Assembly: GCA_013816645.1 (NCBI GenBank)
Contig: JACDEC010000004.1
Coordinates: forward strand, 1-19,032
Length of the DNA stretch: 19,032 bases
Direction of reading: 5' to 3'
Origin: Planctomycetota bacterium
Lineage (GTDB): Bacteria > Planctomycetota > UBA11346
Made by a program: the position numbers and the translations under genes. The notes under the pieces are model-generated. The model was not told the origin of the DNA. It ran no database searches and saw only the letters and a list, made by a program, of their open reading frames with translations. Positions 1-6,033 of the stretch are shown here, one piece after another. How positions within the stretch are numbered: position 1 is the stretch's first letter; each line of letters starts with the position of its first letter.

Positions 1-1
1 C

Positions 2-1834
2 GCCAACCGCGTAACCGCGCGCAGCGAACTGCGCGAAGGCACCGGTGCCGGCTCCACCGCCACCGCCTTCACCTACGACGCCGCGGGCAACCTTATCCAC
101 GAGGTCGACACCGCCGGCGGCGTCACGGTGCGCGACGTGACCTCCGACTACGACGAGCTCGACCGCCTGACCCAGGTCCTGGTCGCGGGCGGGACCACCA
201 ACGTCTACGGCTACTACGCCGACACCTGGATGCGCGGGATCGCCACCACCGGCGGCGTCACGACCACGTTTGCCTGGGACGGCGAGAACGTCGTCGCCGC
301 GACCACCGCTGACCAGACCACGCGCTACGTCAACCACGGCGGTCGGCCGTTGTGGCAGTCGCTGGGCGGCGCCACCCTGGTCCACGCCAAGGATGCCTTC
401 GGTAACGTGATCGGCCACATCGGCTTGGTCACCGCGCCGACGGATCCGGCCTTCGGGATGAATCGCTACCTCCGCCGCTTCGCCTACGACGCCTACGGCA
501 TGGGCACTGAACTCGTGCGGCATGCCGACTCGGTGAGGGAGTCGTACGTGCCGCCAGCCGTGCGCACGGCCGGGCCGAGGTATCGCGGCATGTGGTTCGA
601 CGGCGGGGCGGAAGGGATGTACAAGACGCAGACGCGGTATTACCAGCCCTCGGTGGGGCGGTTTACGCAGAGCGATCCGGCGCAGGCGGGGAGCAATTGG
701 TACGCGTATTGCGGAGGGGATCCTGTTAATCGCACTGATCCATCCGGCCTAGACTGGATTAGTTTCGACGCAGAAGGACAGATTTGGTGGAATGTCGAAG
801 ACGAGTGGGACCACCGCGGCACGCGAGCGCGTAGGGCAACCGGCAGGCGATATCTTGTTGGGTCACTGATGTACATGCCAGCATCTGGCACGCATACGGG
901 CAATCGCATTTATTCCTATCTAACACTACCTGCCAGTACTGAATCGTTCGTCACTTCCAATTCGGCAATTCCAAATATCCAAGGACACCCATTCTATTAC
1001 GCAAATATAGCACCAATGGTTTATCGTGGAAAATCCACGGGGGGGATGACCGAAAGCGATCGTCTCGCATTCATCAAGTCAACTATAACTGGCCACGATG
1101 AGGCCATGCAGAATGAAGCGGCCCGCATCTCTTCGGGGGCAACAGCGGAAGACGTTGCGCCGGTAACAAACCGAATCGCAGGTGGAGGGAGGCTAGTTCT
1201 GGCCGGAGTAGAGGCGGTGGGCGCTTATGTGACTGCTCCAACGGTGATGGGAGGCGCGGTTCTTGGCACAATGGCTGCCAATGAAGGCTATGCCGGTGGT
1301 AAGCAAATATGGACAGGCGAGTGGGAAATGGGATTCATTGGAGATGTAATGGGAGAAGACGTGGAACTCGCGCTTTCAATTCTAACCCCAGCCGGCATAG
1401 CGGCACGGGCTCGCTACCTGCGATCTGCAGAAAGACTTGAAGAACTCGGTCAACTGCGTCCACCGCGCGGTCTTTCGGCTTGGCCGACCGAATTGAATGG
1501 GAGACTGCCCCCAAGTGCAGTGGAACTTGGCTTAGGGCGGCCCATGTCTCTGGATAAGTCTAAGAGATACTTGTATGTGGTAAGAGGAGACGGGAAAATA
1601 ATGATTTCACCAGAGGGCCTTTCCGGCGGAGGAGTCGTCAAGCACAGTGACCTGGCGGAAACCATGGACGCACGTATGGCCGGAGAGATAAACTATGTCG
1701 ACGAACGGTGGGTAGTGGACACCCAGAGCGGAAGATACATGCTTACCGAGCCCGCCGCTCAGTCGCAGCTCAATCAACTAGTAGAAATCATGCGGGCAAA
1801 CGGCTTGCGCGCGACGCCCGCAGCCCTCCCCTAA
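2..1834 (+). CDS. RHS/YD-repeat polymorphic toxin, 5'-truncated by window edge
   Basis: The frame is open from base 2, and its first in-window residues already contain a YD-repeat motif (FTYDAAGNL), so the gene starts outside the window and the GTG at 128 is not the start. About 610 codons are visible. YD-type repeats run to about base 520. The RHS core follows (RYYQPSVGRFTQSDP, NWYAY, ending in DPSGLD at 737-754). After the core the base composition becomes clearly more AT-rich and the sequence turns into a variable C-terminal region: a Gly/Ala-rich hydrophobic pre-toxin linker (about 1180-1330), then a last segment of about 100 residues with a KHSDL...AGEI...TQSGRY pattern. Known family: RHS shells encapsulate and deliver a cleaved C-terminal toxin to competing cells. 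The final domain resembles a C-terminal module I recall from other polymorphic toxins (HSS...AGE...SGHY), but its activity is unknown. The partner gene lies 7 bp downstream. Confidence 0.9.
   Translation, partial: ANRVTARSELREGTGAGSTATAFTYDAAGNLIHEVDTAGGVTVRDVTSDYDELDRLTQVLVAGGTTNVYGYYADTWMRGIATTGGVTTTFAWDGENVVAATTADQTTRYVNHGGRPLWQSLGGATLVHAKDAFGNVIGHIGLVTAPTDPAFGMNRYLRRFAYDAYGMGTELVRHADSVRESYVPPAVRTAGPRYRGMWFDGGAEGMYKTQTRYYQPSVGRFTQSDPAQAGSNWYAYCGGDPVNRTDPSGLDWISFDAEGQIWWNVEDEWDHRGTRARRATGRRYLVGSLMYMPASGTHTGNRIYSYLTLPASTESFVTSNSAIPNIQGHPFYYANIAPMVYRGKSTGGMTESDRLAFIKSTITGHDEAMQNEAARISSGATAEDVAPVTNRIAGGGRLVLAGVEAVGAYVTAPTVMGGAVLGTMAANEGYAGGKQIWTGEWEMGFIGDVMGEDVELALSILTPAGIAARARYLRSAERLEELGQLRPPRGLSAWPTELNGRLPPSAVELGLGRPMSLDKSKRYLYVVRGDGKIMISPEGLSGGGVVKHSDLAETMDARMAGEINYVDERWVVDTQSGRYMLTEPAAQSQLNQLVEIMRANGLRATPAALP
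584..754 (+). repeat. RHS-core DNA repeat, copy 1
   Basis: This 171-bp stretch encodes RGMWFDGG through DPSGLD. It matches 10548-10718 with a constant offset of 9964 bases and no gaps, with most differences at third codon positions. It ends where the two proteins diverge, as expected for the exchange point of rhs C-terminal cassettes. Confidence 0.85.
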
Positions 1835-1841
1835 GGTGACA

Positions 1842-2249
1842 ATGATGAAAAAAACGACCCTGGCTGATATGTATGAGAGGCGCGGTGGGAATCATACGGC
1901 AGATGCGGAAATATTCAGAAATATTTCCACTATCACGCTGACATCCATTATTATCCAGGACGTAAGCGACGGGGTTGCTGATTACGATCGGGCAATGTGG
2001 TTTCTTGGCATGTGTCCAATGTCTAGCGTACAAGGAGCATGGGCCAGCGTAAATGTGAGCGACGACAATCGAAACGAATCATCCATTATATGCGGATTGT
2101 TGATATTGTACTATTTAAGCGCCAAGCGATTAACGGGCGATAAGGCCGCGGCCAGAATGATAGTCTATGAGTGGAAGAAAGCGTTGTCTGGGTTAAATAA
2201 CCAAAGGATGACGATATTCGCTACTGAGATTGAATCGCTTCTTGCCTGA
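1842..2249 (+). CDS. Probable immunity protein for the RHS toxin
   Basis: This 135-aa protein begins 7 bp after the RHS stop codon. An AGGTGA ribosome-binding motif (1834-1839) lies just before paired ATGs at 1842 and 1845; a GTG at 1836 in the same frame is less likely because it lies inside that motif. The protein is largely helical in appearance, with no signal peptide and no domain I recognise. It contains a hydrophobic Leu/Tyr-rich helix (GLLILYYLSAKRL) near residue 90. Its low GC matches the variable 3' end of the rhs gene rather than the shell, so the two look like one acquired unit. The immunity role is inferred from position, since the gene directly after an RHS toxin end normally encodes the neutralising partner. 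The protein would act in the cytoplasm by binding the toxin domain. Confidence 0.65.
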   Translation: MMKKTTLADMYERRGGNHTADAEIFRNISTITLTSIIIQDVSDGVADYDRAMWFLGMCPMSSVQGAWASVNVSDDNRNESSIICGLLILYYLSAKRLTGDKAAARMIVYEWKKALSGLNNQRMTIFATEIESLLA

Positions 2250-2536
2250 CGAATGCGGAAGGACGGAACGGGCATTTTCTTGCCGTCGAGCCCGGCAGGC
2301 GGGCCCCCATGCTCCACCTCGGAGCGCAGCGCAGCGAGCACCGAAAAGCATCGCCCGCGTCTGTTGACGCGGGCGATGTGACTTCTGGGCAGTCGGGCCT
2401 CCGGTTCGGCGCTTGGCCCCAGCACCACCTGGGTTCCTCCTTCCGTCCGGCTCGGTGGAGATTGTGCCCAACTGGCGGCAGGGATCCAGCGCTCCCTCGG
2501 TGCTTCCATCGATGACCTTGTGGCCGGTGACCGGCG
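2250..2536. other. Intergenic region between immunity gene and mobile block
   Basis: These 287 bp separate the toxin cassette from the next gene. They contain a strong hairpin (2349-2378) and, at 2257-2301, a segment partly similar to the sequence downstream of the second cassette (11950-11990), including an identical CCGGCAGGCG. Short reading frames cross it in several phases but none has a credible start or protein-like composition. A left boundary of the inserted block probably lies here, but no attachment core could be identified by eye. Confidence 0.5.
2349..2378. terminator. Strong GC-rich hairpin, possible terminator
   Basis: A perfect 13-bp stem (CATCGCCCGCGTC) closes on a TGTT loop. 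On the minus strand it is followed by CTTTTCGG, a weak intrinsic-terminator tail. On the plus strand an AAAA run precedes it and only a poor T-run follows. It lies about 100 bp after the immunity gene stop, so it most likely ends the toxin/immunity transcript or insulates it from the block downstream. Confidence 0.5.
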
Positions 2537-3655
2537 GTGTTGGATGCGGGGGTGCCCTCGCGTCTGGACTACCCCGAGTTGGTCGCCTTCCCGCACATCC
2601 GCGAGTGGGCCGAGCAGTCCGATCAGCGTCCCTCGATAGTCCTATTCTCGTACATGGCTGGCATCGGTTCCGCATTGTTGCCGATGCTGACCACCTTGGG
2701 CGAACGGCTTGCTGTGCACGCCCCAGCTATCCCAATGCCGTATCGTCGGAGGTGCTTCCGCGACAGTCGGCATGTCTTGCGATCGTATTTGGGCCAACTG
2801 ATTGCGAGCGGCGCGACTGACCTTGCCGGGCTTCAGGCGGCGTCGCTGGCAGTACTCGGGGCCATCCCCGTGCAGCGCATTATCCGGTGCCTGCCCAACG
2901 ACCCGGCCCGTCCTGACTTTATGGCCACTATCACGATCAACGGCCAAGCCATCAACTTGCAGACCTGGATCATGCACCATCGCATCTTGATCGAGCAGAT
3001 CAGCAGCGGATTCCGTCAATGCTTTGCAGGTTTGAGGGCTGAAGGCGCTACCTCCGACATGGATGACGCGGCACGGTGGATCCTCCGACATCAGGCACGG
3101 TTGATGAGTGAGGTGATTCCTTGCTACTTGACCATCCAGCTTTCGACAGCGACTGGAAACGTGCCATTACCAAGATCCCATGATGAGTTGCAGATAGCGG
3201 CCGTGCTCGATTTCTGGAACACCATGCAGTTCCCGTCACTGGCCGTCTACTGCGAGCATCCCACCGTTTTATACTGGAAGGCGAAAAACCGAGATGCCGT
3301 ATCGCTGCATCGTCTTGTGGCCTTGGACCCAGCTGTCTTAGAATTGGGAGATTTCACCGGTTCGTTGATCGCCGCCCGCAGGCGACCGCAACGTCAACAC
3401 ATGGCCGAGGCGCTCAGCGACGATGAAGCACAGCCACTGTCGGTGCGCGACCTTAAGCTCCTGAGTGTCGGCCGTCTCGTGGAGCGCGCCCAGCAGCTTG
3501 GCGGGAAGCTGGATCGGCCGAAGGTGCAGCGCTTGTTCGATGCCATCGCGCGTGACCTGTCGGGCGGATCGACCCGTATCGACCCCGATATCGGCTCCAT
3601 GTCCGAGGAGACGCTGCGCAAGGCGGTTAAACACGCGCTAGCGACTGCGGGCTGA
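2537..3655 (+). CDS. Hypothetical protein, 372 aa
   Basis: I do not recognise this protein. The frame opens immediately after an in-frame TGA (2528-2530). Its first possible start is GTG 2537 with TTG 2540 next, and neither has a clear ribosome-binding site. The sequence is protein-like throughout. The N-terminal third is mixed helical with a hydrophobic stretch (IVLFSYMAGIGSALLPML), the middle has a conserved-looking HHRILIEQISSGFRQCF segment, and the C-terminal 90 residues are charged and helical. No signal peptide or catalytic motif stands out. It is the first gene of the co-directional block and is separated from the rep-like gene by 94 bp holding a nested inverted repeat. Its position suggests a replication accessory, partition or cargo role, but there is no sequence evidence for any of these. 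Confidence 0.7.
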   Translation: MLDAGVPSRLDYPELVAFPHIREWAEQSDQRPSIVLFSYMAGIGSALLPMLTTLGERLAVHAPAIPMPYRRRCFRDSRHVLRSYLGQLIASGATDLAGLQAASLAVLGAIPVQRIIRCLPNDPARPDFMATITINGQAINLQTWIMHHRILIEQISSGFRQCFAGLRAEGATSDMDDAARWILRHQARLMSEVIPCYLTIQLSTATGNVPLPRSHDELQIAAVLDFWNTMQFPSLAVYCEHPTVLYWKAKNRDAVSLHRLVALDPAVLELGDFTGSLIAARRRPQRQHMAEALSDDEAQPLSVRDLKLLSVGRLVERAQQLGGKLDRPKVQRLFDAIARDLSGGSTRIDPDIGSMSEETLRKAVKHALATAG

Positions 3656-3671
3656 AAGACCCGGAACAAAA

Positions 3672-3713
3672 TTTCGCGATTGTGGCCGGGTCTACCCGGC
3701 GCGTTGCGCGAAA
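3672..3713. repeat. Nested inverted repeat upstream of rep
   Basis: Outer arms TTTCGCG (3672-3678) and CGCGAAA (3707-3713) and inner arms GCCGGGT (3685-3691) and ACCCGGC (3694-3700) share exactly the same symmetry axis. They are separated by 6-nt unpaired stretches on both sides. This gives two 7-bp stems around a symmetric internal loop. It lies between the hypothetical gene and rep and has no T-run, so it fits a replication-origin or nick-site structure at least as well as a terminator. Confidence 0.6.
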
Positions 3714-3749
3714 GATGGCTCCGGGTGCTGCCTGACGAGCCCATGCAGG

Positions 3750-4970
3750 GTGGCCTGCATGGACACGTTGCCTTCGCCTTCTGATTCGCCCCATCACCAG
3801 GCGGACCTTGTAATACGCCTGGTCCATAGACCACTTGGGCCTCCCTGGAAAATCCTCAGTTGCGGCGTGGATACGCTCGACATCGGGATCAGTGCGGTTG
3901 CGAAGTTCTACGGTAAGGCATTTCTCCGACAGCTCTTGGACCTCCAGCAGCAGGCCCGCAACAGCCGGGCCGACGTCATAAACCCCGACCCGACGCACCC
4001 CGGAAGGGTGTTTCCGTCCGGCGGGAAGGCGATGTACCAAATCCACCTCCAGGCCGAGGGCTTCGGGGACTTCTTTTTCAGGACGGATGAGCCGATCCCG
4101 GGGACCCCGGACATCTACGTCTCGCTGTCCAGCAAGGCCCTGTGGCTGGATGGTGGTGTCCGGTTGCTGGTCGAGCGCGTCTGCGCGTGGCTGACCAGCC
4201 AGGGTTTCCACATCGAGGGCGTCAAGCCCAGCCGGGTTGACGTGTGCATGGACTTCCACGCCCCGGGAGGCGTATCCCAGGACTTCCTGGACCGATTCCT
4301 CTGCACCGACGCTCACGCGGACGTCCAGCATCGGGTCCACCGTGAACCAACCGGGTTCGGGATCGGGTCGCGCAGTTCTCCGATCTGCGTCCGCCTCTAC
4401 GACAAGACCCGGGAGATCCACGAGCAGAGCGAGAAGTGGTGGTTCTGGGACGTCTGGGGAGTGGAACTGAGGAAGGACGTCTGGCGCCTCGAATTCGAAC
4501 TCAAGCGCCCGTTCCTGCATTCGGTCAGCCCATCCATCGACACCATCGACGAGTTGCTGGCCCGGCTGCCTGACATCTGGGAGTACCTGACCGGAACGTA
4601 TATGACGTTTCGCGAGGCGAACGGCCGTCGCGTCGCCCGCCGTCCCGTGCTGCCCATGACCGGCGTCATCGTGCGGGCTGGCCGGGCGCTGTTGGGCAAC
4701 GCGGGGCCAGGGACGCCCCTGGAGCGCAAGCGCGGGCGCAAGGGGTCCTGGGAGCACGCCCGTCGCGACCTGAGGCGGCTGTGGGTGCGCGCGTGCGCTC
4801 TGCTTGGCCTGACTGATCCAGCACCGGCTATGGCCGTCCTGTCGGACGGGCTGATGGCGCCGGAGGAACGCGACGCCTTCGAGCGTGACGTCCGCCAGAA
4901 GCGGCGGGAATACGGGATGGATGCTGGTGGCGATGCGCCGCCCGACGCATCGGCGGAGGGGCAGCCATGA
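3750..4970 (+). CDS. Rep_trans-like replication initiation protein
   Basis: This 406-aa protein resembles the rolling-circle replication initiation factors of plasmids and integrative elements (Rep_trans family), which nick one strand at the origin through a tyrosine. Visible hallmarks, in order, are a RVDVCMDF motif (R162, D164, D168), a GSRSSPICVRLYDK segment (Y217-D218-K219) and WRLEFELKR (W245 to R253). The basic C-terminal third, about 300-406, is Arg-rich and ends in a disordered Asp/Ala/Pro tail. Whether Y217 is the nicking tyrosine is an inference from motif position. The longest start is GTG 3750; ATG 3759 is an equally good alternative because neither has a strong ribosome-binding site. 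The stop overlaps the start of the next reading frame by 4 bp (ATGA). A nested inverted repeat lies about 40 bp upstream. Assignment to the broad family is fairly safe, the subgroup is not. Confidence 0.7.
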   Translation: MACMDTLPSPSDSPHHQADLVIRLVHRPLGPPWKILSCGVDTLDIGISAVAKFYGKAFLRQLLDLQQQARNSRADVINPDPTHPGRVFPSGGKAMYQIHLQAEGFGDFFFRTDEPIPGTPDIYVSLSSKALWLDGGVRLLVERVCAWLTSQGFHIEGVKPSRVDVCMDFHAPGGVSQDFLDRFLCTDAHADVQHRVHREPTGFGIGSRSSPICVRLYDKTREIHEQSEKWWFWDVWGVELRKDVWRLEFELKRPFLHSVSPSIDTIDELLARLPDIWEYLTGTYMTFREANGRRVARRPVLPMTGVIVRAGRALLGNAGPGTPLERKRGRKGSWEHARRDLRRLWVRACALLGLTDPAPAMAVLSDGLMAPEERDAFERDVRQKRREYGMDAGGDAPPDASAEGQP

Positions 4971-5200
4971 CCTGGCCCAGGCATTCAGGCAACCGCGATC
5001 GGATAACCGTTGCCAGCAATCGGATAACCGTTGGGGAACCGTCGATTGCCAACGGTTCCAATGGATGGGGAACCGGTCGCGAACCGGGACCAATGGTTCG
5101 CAACCGGGATAACCGTGGATGGAACGGCAACCGGGATAACCCGGGTAATCCCGGCCGAAGCCAACCGCGATTTATTCAGCAACCGGGAGGTCAGCCGTGA
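4967..5200 (+). CDS. Small Asn/Arg/Gly-rich repeat-encoded protein (uncertain)
   Basis: This 77-codon frame starts at an ATG that overlaps the rep stop by 4 bp and has a good ribosome-binding site (GGAGGGG, 4955-4961). Its stop overlaps the methyltransferase GTG by 4 bp. Such coupling on both sides favours real translation. The product is low-complexity, rich in Asn, Arg, Gly and Pro, with NRD and NRITV repeats and no hydrophobic core, so it would be disordered and possibly nucleic-acid binding. Against it, the underlying DNA is an AACCG repeat array that is open in several frames on both strands, so the open frame may be a by-product of the array. No family is recognised. Confidence 0.4.
   Translation: MTWPRHSGNRDRITVASNRITVGEPSIANGSNGWGTGREPGPMVRNRDNRGWNGNRDNPGNPGRSQPRFIQQPGGQP
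4991..5185 (+). repeat. Iteron-like AACCG array
   Basis: Eleven direct copies of AACCG occur in 195 bp, at 4991, 5005, 5026, 5037, 5071, 5082, 5102, 5111, 5129, 5163 and 5181. Two copies sit in a perfect 15-bp direct repeat, ATCGGATAACCGTTG (4998-5012 and 5019-5033), spaced by exactly 21 bp, two helical turns. Another pair sits in AACCGGGATAACC (5102 and 5129). Many intervals are 9-11 or 18-21 bp. Lying directly after rep, the array looks like binding sites for an initiator protein. Confidence 0.65.
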
Positions 5201-6033
5201 CCTTCACCATCCACAACCGCGATTGCCTCCAGGTTCTGCCGGAGCTTGCCAGCGATTCCATCGCCGCCGTCATCACCGATCCCCCGTACAGCAGCGGTGG
5301 CGCCATGCGCAGCGACCGCATGGCCAGCACAGGCAGCAAGTACACCATGGGTGGAACGCTCACCCATCGAACGGACTTCGCTGGGGACAACCGCGACCAG
5401 CGCAGCTACGGCTACTGGTCGGCGCTGTGGCTGGGCGAAGCTCTGCGCGTGACGCGCCCCGGTGGCGTCTGCCTGCTCTTCACCGATTGGCGGCAACTGG
5501 CAGTCACCATCGACGCGCTCCAGGCTGGCGGCTGGATCTTTCGCGGGATCGTGCCGTGGGACAAGACCGAGAGCGCGCGGCCCGACAAGGGGCGGTTCCG
5601 CAACCAGTGCGAGTACGTCGTCTGGGGATCGAAGGGCCCGCTGGGTGTGGCTCCATCGGATGCGCCCTGCCTGCCCGGCGTGGTGCGTGCGCGTGTCCTG
5701 CGCAGCGACAAGCACCACATCGCTGGCAAGCCCACCGAGGTCATGCGTGCGCTGGTGCGCATTGCTTGGCAGGGCGGGACGATCCTGGATCCCTTCTGTG
5801 GCAGCGGCACCACCGGAGTCGCCGCCATCGAAGCCGGTTTGGACTTCGTTGGCTGCGAAGCCGTGCCCGAGTACGTCGCGATTGCCCGGGAACGTTGCGC
5901 CGCTGCGCAGGAGGCTGCGGCTGCTGCGCAGGGTGGAGCGACTGCGCAGACGGCCGCTGTGGAGGGGGCCACCGCTGCTGCGCAGGCCGAGGTGTCCCGC
6001 CAAGTCCTGATCTGGCAAGGCGACGAGCGATGA
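5197..6033 (+). CDS. Site-specific DNA methyltransferase (N6-adenine or N4-cytosine, beta class)
   Basis: This 278-aa enzyme would transfer a methyl group from S-adenosylmethionine to adenine N6 or cytosine N4. Catalytic motif IV, DPPY, is at residues 28-31 near the N-terminus, and the SAM-binding motif DPFCGSGTT is near residues 198-206. That is the motif IV, target-recognition, motif I order of beta-class enzymes. The GTG start has a good ribosome-binding site (GGGAGG, 5185-5190) and overlaps the upstream frame by 4 bp; the stop overlaps the next ATG by 4 bp. Residues of about 228-262 form an Ala/Gln-rich tail built from repeats of GCTGCGCAG-like DNA, unusual for the family. No restriction endonuclease is nearby, so it is probably an orphan enzyme that protects the element or marks its origin. 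The target sequence cannot be told from sequence. Confidence 0.9.
   Translation: MTFTIHNRDCLQVLPELASDSIAAVITDPPYSSGGAMRSDRMASTGSKYTMGGTLTHRTDFAGDNRDQRSYGYWSALWLGEALRVTRPGGVCLLFTDWRQLAVTIDALQAGGWIFRGIVPWDKTESARPDKGRFRNQCEYVVWGSKGPLGVAPSDAPCLPGVVRARVLRSDKHHIAGKPTEVMRALVRIAWQGGTILDPFCGSGTTGVAAIEAGLDFVGCEAVPEYVAIARERCAAAQEAAAAAQGGATAQTAAVEGATAAAQAEVSRQVLIWQGDER

Noticed and set aside
2309..2515. Short coding frame in the gap after the first immunity gene
   Set aside because: It spans the hairpin, lacks a ribosome-binding site and has no protein-like features.
3627..5093. 488-codon minus-strand open frame opposite rep
   Set aside because: The plus strand carries the Rep_trans-like motifs and operon overlaps; the antisense product is low-complexity.
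4991..5185. CRISPR array
   Set aside because: Repeats are short, unevenly spaced and without unique spacers of constant length; no cas genes are nearby.
5031..6029. Upstream extension of the ATPase-like gene (frame open from 5031)
   Set aside because: It runs through the repeat array and the methyltransferase in another phase, gives Arg/His-rich non-protein-like sequence, and the ATG at 6030 has the operon's usual 4-bp overlap.
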